A stretch of 64,000 bases of DNA from Tridacna crocea (GCA_943736015.1 OX031062.1:51324962-51388961), one strand, 5' to 3'; shown: positions 1-10,155, counted from the stretch's first letter. Numbers and translations: made by a program. The notes: generated from the sequence alone by a model not told the origin.

Positions 1-255
1 AATTTTGTAAAAGAAAGATGACCAACATCATTGAAGCACAATACATAACACAAAGTGAAAGTGTCGTTGCAAATTACACCTAAATACTGTTTTTATTTTT
101 CCTATTGCCACTATATTTTCAGGAATGGCCTATTACAAGACAAAAAGAAAGTCGCCTGCATACACACATTCAAGGGTTGAACATCCTTTTGACAGATGTA
201 CATGTATTCACATTTTAACATAAGCCTTCAAAAGATATCTGTCATATCAAACATT

Positions 256-468
256 TTAACCCTTAAGCTGCTTATCGCGACTTGCTGACCTTTTGCGGAC
301 AGCCTAGATCAAGATCAGACTGCACAGAACGTGCAGTCTGATCTTGGATCTACACTGTCCGATAAGGAGATATTTTTCTTTAAAAAATGCATTTGAAATA
401 GCATAGTTTGGGTTTTTGCAATTGGCTTGAAAAGTTTCACTTAATCTATCCAGCAGGAGAAAGGTTAA
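256..468 (+). mobile_element. Family B MITE, complete (213 bp)
   Basis: The copy starts TTAACCCTTAAGCTGC and ends GGTTAA, with TTAA at both ends. The hairpin core at about 304-359 pairs GATCAAGATCAGACTGCAC with its reverse complement across a 5-nt AGAAC-type loop. The right arm carries the AT-rich tail with the motif ATTGGCTTGAAAA typical of this orientation. This is the clearest example of the family near the left edge. Confidence 0.8.
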
Positions 469-844
469 GGCTTCTTGTATTTCAAGCAATTACCCCCTTT
501 TCCCTTTAGCTATCAGGGGCATAGGGGCACAAAAAATTACCTGTTTGCAATTACGGGTAAAAATCCCATTTAAAGTTCAGAAAAAAGATCATTGAAAAGA
601 AAAGGAAAGACAGAACACATAAAGCTATGCTAGAGAAAAAGTACTGATCACCGGTTCGCACTGTGTCAATACAGCTAATTCTCAAATAGTTTAGCGATGA
701 CTTTCAAAATGTCAAAATTTAATCAAAACAGACTGGAGTGGGTTTAAACGGATTAACGTGAATACCCTACCAAGGCCCACTCGAGATAGTTGAAGTGTCG
801 AATCTGACGCGTGGTGATTTTAAAAGTTTTTAAAACTTTTAGCC

Positions 845-915
845 TGCTAAGGTCAACGTAAGGTGCTTTTAGCGGACAGAGCAGATCTGTACTCAGACTG
901 CAAAGACGGTATCGA
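845..915 (+). repeat. Family B fragment
   Basis: A decayed piece resembling the left half of family B: CTGCTAAGGTCAACG, then GCGGACAG and CAGACTGCA. No ends are preserved. Confidence 0.4.
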
Positions 916-957
916 ATGATCATTGATATACACTGTCATAATCTTGAGAAAGTTAAT

Positions 958-1135
958 AATCGATCGATCAATCAATCGATCAAGCAAACAAAAACTACAA
1001 ATAACCATACAATCAGATCTAATCAATCAATTAATCAATCAATCATTCACCGAAACAACCACCAAACCCTCCAACCAACAAATCAACCAACTAACCAATC
1101 AACCAACCGATTAATCCACCAACTGATCAATTATA
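958..1135. repeat. AATC/AACC simple-repeat tract
   Basis: A degenerate tetranucleotide tract (CAATCAAT, AACCAACC and related units). It keeps two overlapping frames open but the predicted peptide is low-complexity Asn/Gln/Ser/Thr, so it is not considered coding. Similar tracts occur at 41080-41185, 55145-55250 and the right edge of the window. Confidence 0.85.
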
Positions 1136-1311
1136 TATTCAATCAATTCGCGTATAATACCAGTCTCAAACGATGAATTGGTGTAGTCCCGAACCATCTT
1201 TGCATCTGTTTCAGACCTTTCTCGAGTACACTCAACGACATCATATTTATTGACTATTCTGAATAGCTTGAATTTAATTAAATTTGCAAGACACTCGGGC
1301 CACCAACTAAA

Positions 1312-1660
1312 TGTGAAAGGTCAAGTTGACTGCTCAAGGTCAAACTATCAGGCATAAAACACTATTTTACATTTGATTTAACGACAGGTGTTTATTGAAA
1401 TATTCCGGATCGCGGTACTGTAGTCCATGCCACACAGAAGCTAATAACAGAAGTGATACCGTGACGTCACAGAAGACATTTTGAAAGGTCAAGTTGACAC
1501 CTCGAGGTCAAAAATAAGGCATTTTATGACAGATGTTTTGGAGTTATTTCGATTCTTTGATGGTTACAGATTGTTTTCTTATTTGAACCAAATCTAATTT
1601 GTCGTCTGCAAATGCTTTGAATTTGTACGAGCCCAAAATTGTGTCGTTTGGTAAAGAGTT
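1312..1660. repeat. Two tandem degenerate units (about 172 bp) rich in AGGTCA
   Basis: GAAAGGTCAAGTTGAC occurs near 1317 and again near 1486, each time followed after a few bases by a second AAGGTCA or GAGGTCA and then a similar AAGGCAT/AGGCAT block. This makes a diverged tandem duplication. The first unit also contains TGACGTCA near 1462. It is probably part of a dispersed tandem-repeat family. Confidence 0.5.
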
Positions 1661-1859
1661 ATATAATAAAGAGTGCCCAGAAGCTTTTATGGCATGGATA
1701 AAATCTAAGAATTGAACTGCTGGCCGGAAATCCTTCGATCTTGGGCTGAACTTGACGACAAAGAGAGATTTGTATCGCGAAGAATTTTGTAGTTTTCGCG
1801 AAAATGAGTTTGTATTTGCTGATGGCCGAAAAAAAAGTTCTTAAACCTATTTAAACAAT

Positions 1860-2104
1860 TTAACCCACTACAACACAAGCCCGACTTTTAACGATCCTTA
1901 CAAAAAAAAAAATAAGAAAACATTATGGGAAAAAGAGAAAATGCTGGTAACCAGCATTTTCTCATTTTTCCACAACGTTTTTACCTGTTCCAAAACAAAT
2001 TTCATTTTTTCACTCGCATTTAAATCTATAATAATGTCTGCAAATGCTTTCATTTTGGAAAAGTCTAAAATTTTGTTGTTTGGAAGTAAGAGTCGTGGGT
2101 TTAA
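1860..2104 (+). mobile_element. Family A MITE (type A1)
   Basis: Starts TTAACCCACTACAACACAA and ends near a GGGTTTAA. The hairpin centre is CTGGTAACCAG at about 1943-1953. Arms are slightly decayed (ATTATGGG against CCACAACG). The right arm carries the family signature GTCTGCAAATGCTTTC. Short open frames across it are repeat-derived and not genes. Confidence 0.75.
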
Positions 2105-2518
2105 GGGTATAATAAGAGCAAAGGGTAGCACTAATTGGTTCAGATCGCAGACCCAAGAACGCAATACCTGGAAAATTAGTCCCGAGGATGAAAGATTGTT
2201 CATTGTTTCCTGAAATTCATCTGGCAAGATCGTAAATAAAAAGAATGCCGCGAAATTTGTCTGGGACGAATTTCTAAGAACTGCATCTTTGATAGTTGTG
2301 GGCTGGATGTAGTTATTTTTTGTTTGGATCTCGCCTCGTAGTTATACGGTAATCAACCGGAAAAAAGAGGGAGCATTGCTGTCAACAAATGTAGTGGTAC
2401 GCTGGAAAGTAGATCTTTTACCGTTTTCCGACAAAAAATAAACCCTCATCTGCTTAATAAGTTGAAAAAAAAAAACTTTTTCGCAGATAGTAAAACACGA
2501 ATGATACCATTTCAAACT

Positions 2519-2544
2519 TTTTTTTTTTTTTTTGGGGGGGGGGT
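2519..2544. repeat. poly-T/poly-G run
   Basis: A T run directly followed by 11 G residues (2534-2544). No repeat element ends could be linked to it. Confidence 0.8.
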
Positions 2545-2587
2545 AATATTCTGATCAATGTGGATCAAAGATCATACGCCACCTTCT

Positions 2588-2662
2588 GTGAAATCTGATC
2601 TTGATCTTCCCTGTCCGGAAAAGGTCAATGAGGCGTGCATAGCAGCCTATGGATTAAAAGCG
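2588..2662 (-). repeat. Family B right-half fragment
   Basis: TGATCTTGATCTTCCCTGTCC, GGAAAAGGTCAATGA and GCATAGCAGCCTATGG match the terminal half of family B in reverse orientation; the other half is missing. Confidence 0.5.
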
Positions 2663-2689
2663 GTAGTCTTTCAAAATGGAAGGCAAAAA

Positions 2690-2860
2690 TTTGAGACTGG
2701 TCACAAGTAATCACAATTGCAGATGACAAAAATTTAATATATTTAGAAATGATAAGATTGGTTTGTGAAGTGATACTATAAACATAGTTATAAAAAAAAA
2801 AAGAGAAAATGTTGATAACCAGCTTCTTTTCCTTGATGAGAAACGGTAAAAAACGAGATA
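2690..2860 (-). repeat. Degenerate family A remnant
   Basis: TTGCAGATGACAAAA followed by a decayed hairpin (GAGAAAATGTTGATAACCAGC) identifies an old copy; termini are not recognisable. Confidence 0.4.
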
Positions 2861-2920
2861 GTTCGGTAAAAGGTAAAAGCAATTTCAGCATCATCTCGAG
2901 CTCCAGTCACATTCTTTGCA

Positions 2921-3136
2921 GTAACCCTTAAACCTAATAAATAAATTAAATGAACCTTTCGAACCAATAGATAAAAAGCCAAATTTTACTATTTCAAAGC
3001 GATTTTTTGGAGGAAAAATATCTCCAGACCGGACAACGTAGATCTAAGATCAGACTGCACGTTCTGTGCAGTCTGATCTTAATCTACGTCGTCCGCAAAA
3101 AGATCTCTGAGATAGGCAAAGCAGCCTAAGAACTAA
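2921..3136 (-). mobile_element. Family B MITE with altered stem
   Basis: Left end GTAACCCTTAAACCT, right end GCAGCCTAAGAACTAA. The stem reads ACGTAGATCTAAGATCAGA on one side and TCTGATCTTAATCTACGT on the other: the family norm has GTGTAG/CTACAC, so both arms carry the ACG/CGT variant. The loop is GTTCT. Confidence 0.75.
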
Positions 3137-3399
3137 TATTTATGAAAACATCTGAACTATCTACGTGTGTGTGTTAGTTAATGCGCATACAAGATAATCA
3201 TAAAACCAACCATTCAACAGTCTGACATTTTAATTGTTCTTTTTTCACATAGATTTCTGACATTTCCGACACATACGATTTCATTAAAAATACCTATTTA
3301 AGATACATAAATATATCTCTTCTTTTAACCCACTTATCAACGCACATTTTTTTTACTCCATTACGGTAGGGGCTATTTTCAAACATTCAACTAATAAGT

Positions 3400-3560
3400 G
3401 GGGACCTTTATCAAACAATTCGAAAGTTTTTACAACCTTGAAAAAGAAAGCGTTTTGAAACACTGTAGGTAACCAGGATTTCCTCATTTTCGCACAATGT
3501 TTTTTTTTTAAACAAATCTAAGCTTTCGTTAGCTTTCGTCCCAATCCTTTTGCAAGTGGT
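3400..3560 (+). repeat. Degenerate family A copy
   Basis: Order of blocks is as in family A (ACCTTTATCAAACAATTC, then TTTTTACAACCTTGAAAAAG, then a collapsed hairpin and CGCACAATGTTTTT), but the hairpin has lost most of its left arm. Confidence 0.5.
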
Positions 3561-4037
3561 TATTACAAATACATAAATGTGACCTGTCACCCAAAAGGGG
3601 ACCTTCCGGGAACTGCAAAGAGTATCAACCCTGCGCAAATGTGCAGTCTAAATAGGGTTGACACTTTTTGCTTTTATGTTATTTTCTGTATGAAAAGTGG
3701 TCTTTCTACCTTGTTATACAATCATTTTTGAGCTATCAGCTTTTAAAAATTTACCTTCACTATCGTTGATCTGTTTCAATCTACATGTAACTTATGTGCG
3801 AAAAATTCTCTGATAGTCCCTTCTCGCGTGGCAGGTCACATTTAAATACAAAGCCAATAATACCTATTGAACATACATGTATTTTGCATGTATCTAAGTG
3901 CCCTCTAGAAGGACGAATACCAAATTTTGATGTCTTGGAAAAAGTAAAGCGACGGATCTGAAAAAGATCCTAACAATCATTAATGTATCGAGTGATTGTA
4001 CATAATTATTATAAGCCATGCCCTAGCAAGAAGGCAC

Positions 4038-4263
4038 TTAATCCTTTACCTGAAAATGCCGACTTTTAAATCTCCTTGAAAAGAAGCCTTTTGAAAACAT
4101 TGTTGGAAAAGAAGAAAATGCTGGTAACCAGCATTTTCTCCTTTTCCCACAAAGTTTTCTACTCTGTCAAAGAAAAAAAAAAACACCTCACTTAAATTGT
4201 CGTCTGCAGATGCTTTCAGTTTGGACAAGGCTAAAATTTTGCCGTGTGGTAAAGGGCGCTTAA
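4038..4263 (+). mobile_element. Family A MITE (type A1)
   Basis: Begins TTAATCCTTTACC and ends GGTAAAGGGCGCTTAA. The core at about 4089-4157 is almost perfectly palindromic around CTGGTAACCAG. An A run of 12 interrupts the right flank. Confidence 0.8.
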
Positions 4264-4339
4264 TGCCTCTCTATGATGTATTATACCCAGACTTTGCATT
4301 ATTATAGATTCATAAAATCTATTTTTGTCTAACGATTAA

Positions 4340-4569
4340 TTAACCCTTTACAACACAATCCCTTCTTTTAACGACCTTGAAGAAAGAGGCTTTTGAAAAC
4401 ATTGTGGGAAAAGAAGAAAATGCTGGTAACCAGCATTTTCTTCTTTTCCCACAATGTTTTCTACCTTGCCGGAATTAAATTTCAATTTCTGAGTTATCCT
4501 TATTTTATCTTCTGCAAGTGCTTTCAGTTTGGACCTGTCTAAAATTTTGTCATTTGGTAAAGGGTTTAA
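4340..4569 (+). mobile_element. Family A MITE (type A1), complete 230 bp
   Basis: TTAACCCTTTACAACAC... to ...GGTAAAGGGTTTAA. Both arms of the hairpin use the AGAAGAAAA/TTTTCTTCT variant in place of AGGAGAAAA/TTTTCTCCT, a matched change in the two arms. It sits 76 bp after another copy in the same orientation. Confidence 0.85.
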
Positions 4570-4749
4570 CTGGGTCTGGAGGTAGAGAGATCCTTAGAAA
4601 TGCAGAAGAATTTACAAACAGAAAATAAAAACTTCGACAAGTGTTCGAAATTTGAAAAAAAAAAAGTAAATGCTTAGAACATGTGTAAAAATCGACAATA
4701 CGCCTTCATTTTCAAAGCAAAAGCGATACTTGTTCACATTATATGCAAT

Positions 4750-5180
4750 CAGGGTGTCCGTATTCACCAACCATTCTTAAGAACATTCTTAGTCTTACTC
4801 TTCAGTATTTCGTCAGTGTGAGAGTAACAGAACTTCTGATTGGCTAAACCATATGGTTTAGCCAATCAGAAATTCTGTCACTTTCATTGTCAGAAAATCT
4901 AGAAGAATGAGACAAAAAACGCTCTTAACCCATTACCACACAATCCCTACTTTTGACGCCCCATGAGAAAGAGGCCTTTTGAAAACACTGTGGGAAAAGG
5001 AGAAAATGCTGGTAACCAGCATTTTCTCCTTTTACCACAGTGTTTTCTACCCTTCACAAACCAAATTTCAAATTTTCAGTCACTTTAATAATGTAGTCTG
5101 CAAATGCTTTCAATTTGGACCAGTCTAAAATAGTGTCGTTTGGTAATGGGTTAAGAATGGTTTGTGAATATGGACCCTGA
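4750..5180. mobile_element. Family C MITE interrupted by a family A insertion
   Basis: Outer ends are inverted repeats: CAGGGTGTCCGTATTCACC on the left and GTGAATATGGACCCTG on the right. The centre is the palindrome GATTGGCTAAACCATATGG with its complement. Family A copy 4925-5154 sits in the TTAA of the right-hand CTTAAGAATGG motif; removing it and one TTAA leaves an element of about 200 bp, like copy 45976-46180. Confidence 0.85.
4925..5154 (+). mobile_element. Family A MITE inside family C, TTAA duplicated
   Basis: Complete 230-bp copy with ends TTAACCCATTACC and GGTAATGGGTTAA. The hairpin uses the CACTGTGGG/CCACAGTG stem variant on both arms. The flanks (GCTC before, GAATGG after) are continuous family C sequence. 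Confidence 0.9.
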
Positions 5181-5394
5181 TTGCAGTCTGATCTTGATCT
5201 AAGACCTCCGCAAAAATCCATGTTTACGCGGATTGCGTAGAAAGGTTAAATTATACTACCAACTTGAAGGTATTTCAGCCGTCTACTTAAGTACTAGTAA
5301 TGCTTAGATCCGATTCATTTACAGTCATCTACTCAAATAATTCCTGGAAGATCATTAGTCATTGTGTCTGTAACTTTAAGGGTAGAAAACAAAG

Positions 5395-5455
5395 CCGGAA
5401 AAGAAGAAAATGCTGCCATGGTTACCAGCATTTTTTCCCTTTTTCGACGATGTAT
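5395..5455. repeat. Family A hairpin remnant with altered loop
   Basis: GGAAAAGAAGAAAATGCTG, then an inserted CCAT, then GGTTACCAGC and a decayed right arm. It lies directly before a second copy in the opposite arm order. Confidence 0.5.
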
Positions 5456-5487
5456 TCAATTGCATCGTCGTCAGGGGCGTTGTCACT

Positions 5488-5726
5488 TTGTGCCAAACGA
5501 CACAATTTTAGCCTGGTGCAAATTCAAAGCACTTGCAAACGACAAAATAAACATAACTCAAAAGCTGAAATTTTGTTTCCAGCAGGGTTGAAAATATTGT
5601 GGGAAAAGGAGAAAATGCTGGTAACGAAAATGCTGGTTACCAGCATTTTCTCCTTTCCCCGCAATGTTTTCAAAAAGCTTCTATCCCAGGGTCGTAAAAA
5701 CCAGGGATTGTGTGGCAACGAGTTAA
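5488..5726 (-). mobile_element. Family A MITE with internally duplicated hairpin arm
   Basis: From GTGCCAAACGACAC to GGCAACGAGTTAA. Within the core the 15-nt block GAAAATGCTGGTAAC is followed immediately by GAAAATGCTGGTTAC, so the left arm tip is present twice (5611-5640). The right arm is single-copy. Confidence 0.8.
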
Positions 5727-6128
5727 AACACGAAACTGTTTGGCATAGAAAGAAAGAAACAATAAATATGATTGGCTTCTTTTACGACTTTGAATTCCAC
5801 GTAACAGTATTTAATTTCTAAAGCTTTTGAACACGCGCAAAAAAAAGACTTACCCAGCTCTGTTACATGTTGTTTGTAGATATAGCTTAATTAAATAATA
5901 AATATAAATGACACTCATTTTTCTAGTGGTGCAATTTTTTCAAAGGAAAAACAGAAACTTCATTACACCTTTTGCCACTGCAGATTACATCGAGTCGTAT
6001 AACATTTCTAAAATTCTTGGAGGGCACATAAAGAATACTTTACCCATACCGATACAGGCTACTGTTAAGCGAAGACTACCTCTACTTGAACTATAAAGAA
6101 TGCCAAGGCATTAATTTTCAATGATAAT

Positions 6129-6418
6129 GAAAATAAATGATTTTGATTACCTTGAGGGAGATCAATTCTGAAAGTATTGTTAGAAAAGGAGGAAATGGTG
6201 TGGAGTGTTCTCTACACTTTCCAAACCAAATCCTACCATTTAAGCCTCAGTTTTCTTCCGTCTTCAAATGGTTTTTAGATTTAAAGAGAAATGCAACTTC
6301 TGATTGGATAAACCATTTGGTTTAGCCAATCAGACCTTGTGTTACTTTCAAATTAAAAAAAATTCTTGAGGGGTAGCTTAAGAAATTTCTTAACAATGGC
6401 AGGTGAAGATGGTCCCAG
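6129..6418. repeat. Mixed remnants of families A and C
   Basis: GTTAGAAAAGGAGGAAATGG near 6178 is A-like. From 6290 the sequence TGATTGGATAAACCATTTGG with TTTAGCCAATCAGA is the family C hairpin, followed by TTACTTTCAAA and a decayed terminus near 6410. Neither has a clean end. Confidence 0.5.
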
Positions 6419-6424
6419 AGTCTG

Positions 6425-6475
6425 TGTCTACAATGCTGTCGGTTGGTAGAGTTCGAGTCCCTAACCGACCGACCA
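6425..6475. repeat. Possible tRNA-derived SINE scrap
   Basis: GAGTTCGAGTCCCTAACC resembles a polymerase III B box (GGTTCGANNCC-like) and GGTTGGTAGAG precedes it. No A box or body could be traced, so this is a weak call. Confidence 0.3.
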
Positions 6476-6514
6476 TTTTGTTTTAAGTTTTCTGAATTGC
6501 ATGGAAGCTTCTGC

Positions 6515-6646
6515 AGACGACAAAATGGGTGAAACTAGTAAAAACTGCCCAAACTGTTTTATCAGCATATTCCACTTTTTCCACAGTATTTTCAAAAACT
6601 GATTCTTTCAGGGTTGTAAAAACAGTGTCGCCCGGAAAATCGTTAA
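6515..6646 (-). repeat. Degenerate family A copy
   Basis: CTGCAGACGACAAAATGGG and CTTTTTCCACAGTATTTTCA retain the block order, but the left hairpin arm is lost. Confidence 0.45.
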
Positions 6647-6647
6647 T

Positions 6648-6870
6648 TATCTTTCTACCAAACGACAAATATCTAGACTTGTCCAAGGATTCACAAACGA
6701 AGATACAGTCATGTGAGCGAATGTTGGAATAAGTTTTGGAATGGTTAGAAAACATGGTGGGAAATGGAGAAAATGCTGGTTACCCGCATTTTCTCCTTTT
6801 CCCGCAATGTTTTCAAAAGCCGTTTTTTTTTCAGTATCATTAAAAGTTGGGATTGTTTGGTGGAAGGGGG
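6648..6870 (-). mobile_element. Family A MITE (type A1)
   Basis: From CTACCAAACGACAAAT through the hairpin AAAATGCTGGTTACCCGCA (one mismatch in the right arm, ACCC for ACCA) to GGGATTGTTTGGTGG. Its right TTAA is not preserved. Confidence 0.65.
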
Positions 6871-7065
6871 TCAGAGAATGCGCAGCCTCGTACAGGTGCG
6901 CTCGAGGTACATACATCACATTTCAGGTTATCAATAGCCTTTTGACATCTGCATAGATCATTCCAACAACCATTTAATTTTCTTTCGTATTTCTTGCACA
7001 ATTAGATCTTTTTCAAAACCCTTCAAGTCCCTTTATACTACCTTTAACTGCCTTTGTGGATATTG

Positions 7066-7140
7066 TAGATCAAGATCAGACTGCACACAACGTGCAGTCT
7101 GATCTTTGATCTTCACTGTACGCCTTGCAGAGGGTCTCTG
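7066..7140. repeat. Family B hairpin, isolated
   Basis: ATTGTAGATCAAGATCAGAC pairs with GTCTGATCTTTGATCTTC across the loop ACAAC. The outer parts of the element are not recognisable. Confidence 0.6.
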
Positions 7141-7350
7141 GACTAAAAATAAAATTCTTGTATTTCCCTTATTACCGGTTTTGTTCTAAAATGAAGATTT
7201 GCGTTGGATCTACTTGGCGGTGCTTTATGGGGTTTTTGTGAAGAAATTAGATGAAATTTATTACAAAACAATTTCGTTGCATCTGTTGTCATTTAAAACC
7301 CTTGACAAAGGTTTTTTCCGCGACCGAGTTTATTTTGTTTGGTTTGGTGT

Positions 7351-7581
7351 TTAACTCTTTACCACACAATCCCGACTTTTCACGACCTTGAGGAAGAAGC
7401 ATTTGAAAACATTGTAGGAAAAGGAGAGAATGCTGGTAACCAGCATTTTCTCCTTTTCCCACAATGTTTTCTATCCTTCCCAAGACAAATTTCAATTTTT
7501 GAGTCTCGTTTACTAGTATTTGTTGTCCCTAAATACTTTCAATTTGGACAAGCCCAAAACTGTGTCGCTCGGAAAAAGTTC
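7351..7581 (+). mobile_element. Family A MITE (type A1)
   Basis: TTAACTCTTTACCACAC on the left; right end decayed to CGGAAAAAGTTCAT. The core has GAGAGAATGCTGG on the left against a consensus right arm, one of the few single-arm changes. Confidence 0.75.
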
Positions 7582-7783
7582 ATTTCGACGGCCAGTTCAC
7601 CTATCCCAGCTTTTCTAAAAGTTTCTTTCACAAGTACTTCGCAATGTATCTGTCTCAAGCCGGCGACAGCCTTCCATCATAAACGTCGTCAAAGTAATAT
7701 TGAACGGAGAGAGTGGAAAGAATGCTGCCGCAATGACTACCAATAATCCTCGAAAAGAAATATCAGTTGTGCTGTGGGATCGA

Positions 7784-7893
7784 ACCGGTTATTTCTCTGC
7801 GCAGATTAATGACCCATGGGTCATTCCTCTACGTAGCGAAATGACCCATGGGTCATTTTGTTGGGAAGGGTCATGTCTCTGCATTACACCGGC
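7784..7893. mobile_element. Family F palindromic MITE, short form
   Basis: Ends are related inverted repeats (CCGGTTATTTCTCTGC and GCATTACACCGG). Between them two ATGACCCATGGGTCAT palindromes are separated by TCCTCTACGTAGCGAA. The same structure is longer at 28483-28772. Confidence 0.65.
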
Positions 7894-7919
7894 GCTGTTC
7901 ATGCTGGGGGATTGGAGGT

Positions 7920-7936
7920 GGGGGGGGGGGGGGGGG
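7920..7936 (+). repeat. Run of about 17 G
   Basis: Uninterrupted G homopolymer following GGAGGTG, with G-quadruplex potential. It lies just outside the family F element. Confidence 0.85.
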
Positions 7937-8049
7937 CAAGATACTGCAGGGCCAAAGCACAGGCTGCCCTTGTAAGGTCCAGGCACATCCAAGTAACAGA
8001 CGAAATTAAAATATAATTCTAAAATACTGATAGTAATTGGTTTTTTTTT

Positions 8050-8180
8050 CCTTTTAATAGAAGGCATAGTGGGAAAACAAAAGAATGTGTTGCCAACCAG
8101 CATTTTCTCATTTCTCCACAACGTTTTCAAAAGCTTTTTTCCTCCTAGAGTTGTTATAGCATGTGATTGTTTGGTAAGAG
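8050..8180 (-). repeat. Truncated family A copy
   Basis: ATAGTGGGAAAACAAAAG, CAACCAGCATTTTCTCAT and CACAACGTTTTCAAAAGC keep the hairpin; the right end GTGATTGTTTGGTAAGAGG is present and the left half missing. Confidence 0.55.
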
Positions 8181-8298
8181 GACAAACCGTGACTGAAAAG
8201 CAAAATGTAAGATTGCTGAAAGTCTAGAGCTGCAGATAGAGGGAGTGGTTTCGATTTCAAAATTGAAAATATTAACTACTCTCTTCAAAACCCCAAGT

Positions 8299-8349
8299 GT
8301 GGGTACTCATTAGAATTGTCTCGATGAGACGATTCTAATGAGTACCCAC
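8299..8349. repeat. Foldback: 24-bp inverted repeat with 3-nt loop
   Basis: GTGGGTACTCATTAGAAT begins the left arm (8299-8322) and its complement ends the right arm (8326-8349). There is a single mismatch (TTGTCTC against GAGACGA). No clear flanking duplication was seen. Confidence 0.8.
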
Positions 8350-8574
8350 TACATAGGGTTTCAATGAGAAATAATGGATTTAGATTGTCATCCTGGTATG
8401 AGCTCTGTCTGAAACTATTCATATCAATATCACTGGTACTCACAACTCGAAGCGTAAATGAAAGGTAAATGAGTGGAGCTCCAAACTTTTTCACAAGACG
8501 GTAAAATTTAGACTCCCCCAAATTAGAAGGACTTGCATACGAAAAATAAAATGCGGGTCAAATGAAAGAATTTA

Positions 8575-8700
8575 TCTTCTCAATAGTCGAAAAAAAAAAA
8601 AGAAAGACTGTGGAAAATGGAGAAAATGCTGGCTATCAGCGTTTTTTTTTTTTTTCCTTTTCTCACGATGTTTTCCAAAGCCGCCATCTCACGTGTAGTG
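8575..8700 (-). repeat. Degenerate family A copy with poly-T expansion
   Basis: GTGGAAAATGGAGAAAATGCTGG (in parts) and TTCTCACGATGTTTTCC flank a T run of about 15 that has replaced part of the right hairpin arm. Confidence 0.5.
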
Positions 8701-9196
8701 TAACAACAGAAATGCTCAGTAAAGGATTAATTCATTACTCCCTCACACCAATTCCGAGTATTCATATATCTTCTAAATAATATGGGAAAAGATGACATGA
8801 GTGAATGTTAAACAATATATTCAAATGCGATTTGTAACAAACTAACCGAAATGCTCGTTTTTACTACAGTGTTTTTCAAAAACTTTCTGCTGCAACAAAG
8901 TAATTGTTGTCTGCAGGTTGTAATGAATTAAAAACACACGAAACTTGCATCATGGAAAAGGAAAGTCAGTCCTATATTTAATCTTTTGACGATTTAAAGA
9001 AATGCATTACAGTTAGTTTACAAGTTTCTGCACTTAAAATTGTACACACAGTTAATTTCTACCAAGTTATAGAGGAATTTTAGAGGAAATAAAACACCCC
9101 CTTTCTTTTTTGGATATCTGTCCGTGATTACCCTACCACCATGTTGCTTTCTCCGGATGATTTGTTTGAAAGTTTTTCTAGAAGGCTTTGAAAAAC

Positions 9197-9645
9197 TTAA
9201 CCTATTACCACATAATCCGAATTTTTAACCACCCAAGGGAAGACAGTCGTTTGAAAACATGCTGGGAAAAGGAGAAAATGCTGGTAACCAGCATTTTCTC
9301 CTTTTCCCACCATGTTTTTAACATATGAAAGACAAATATGTCATTTAACTCATTACCAAACAACAAAATTTTAGGTTTGTCCAAACTGAAAGCATTTGCA
9401 GACGACAAAATAAAAGTGACTGAAAATTTGAAATTTGTTTTGTGTAGGGTAGAAAACAGAGTGGTAAAATGAGATAATGCTGGTTACCAGAATTTTCTCG
9501 TTTACCCACAATGTTTCCTGCATGCTTCTTTCTCAGCGTCGTCAAAAGTAGGGAATGTGTGGTAATGGGTTAACCTTATCAAAATTTTCGCATGCAAATG
9601 TTTTCAATTTGGAAAATAATAAATTTTCCTGTGTGGTAAAGAAAT
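9197..9645 (+). mobile_element. Family A MITE split by a second family A copy
   Basis: The left part 9197-9344 has TTAACCTATTACCACA, a complete hairpin and GACAAATATGTCA. The right part 9574-9645 resumes with CGCATGCAAATGTTTTC and CTGTGTGGTAAAG. The two halves join into one standard copy when 9345-9573 is removed. Confidence 0.85.
9345..9573 (-). mobile_element. Family A MITE nested in another copy
   Basis: Complete 229-bp copy bounded by TTAACTCATTACC and GGTAATGGGTTAA, with TTAA on both sides. Its own hairpin has mutations in both arms (GTGGTAAAATGAGATAATG; CAGAATTTTCTCG), so it is not a very recent arrival. Confidence 0.85.
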
Positions 9646-9654
9646 CAGTTGCTT

Positions 9655-9735
9655 TTTGTGATAGTGTGGGTCAAGATCTGATCGCACAAAACCTTAAATA
9701 TGATTTTTAATCTGCTCTGTCCGCCATCTTGAAAT
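9655..9735. repeat. Degenerate family B hairpin
   Basis: GTGTGGGTCAAGATCTGATC and TTTTTAATCTGCTCTGTCC retain outer stem similarity; inner pairing is lost. Confidence 0.35.
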
Positions 9736-9779
9736 ACACTGCCTTAGGACGGCATTGAACCTCTGACGAAAAAAATCTG

Positions 9780-9960
9780 AGTTAAGATGACCTACAAGAA
9801 GACAAAAAGGCTTTTGAAAACATTCTGAGAAAAGGAATGTGCGATTAACATCCCCCCACGAGGTTTCCATGAATTAAAAGAAACTTTGCATAATTTTGTC
9901 CTGATTTGTAAATGTCGTCTGCAAACGTTAGTATTTCTAGAATTTTGTCGTCTTATAAAT
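9780..9960 (+). repeat. Degenerate family A copy, hairpin lost
   Basis: AAAGGCTTTTGAAAACATTC, TGTCGTCTGCAAACG and AATTTTGTCGTC retain the family order, with the central palindrome deleted. Confidence 0.45.
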
Positions 9961-10077
9961 AATGACAGTTGCAGATTAGTCTAATTTGTTATTAACGCTC
10001 CATCTTATGAATTATACTTATGCTGGAGCGCCATTTCATTTCACCTCCATCCCAGACACAAACAAACAAATGATAAT

Positions 10078-10155
10078 AAAGAGAAGAAGAAGGAGAAAAA
10101 GAAGACGAAGAAGACGACGACGACGAAGAAGAAGAAGATAAAAAAAAAGAAAAGT
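10078..10155. repeat. Purine-rich GAA/GAC microsatellite
   Basis: Irregular GAAGAAGA and GACGACGA units. The Ser-rich open frame on the opposite strand is a by-product of the repeat. Confidence 0.85.
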
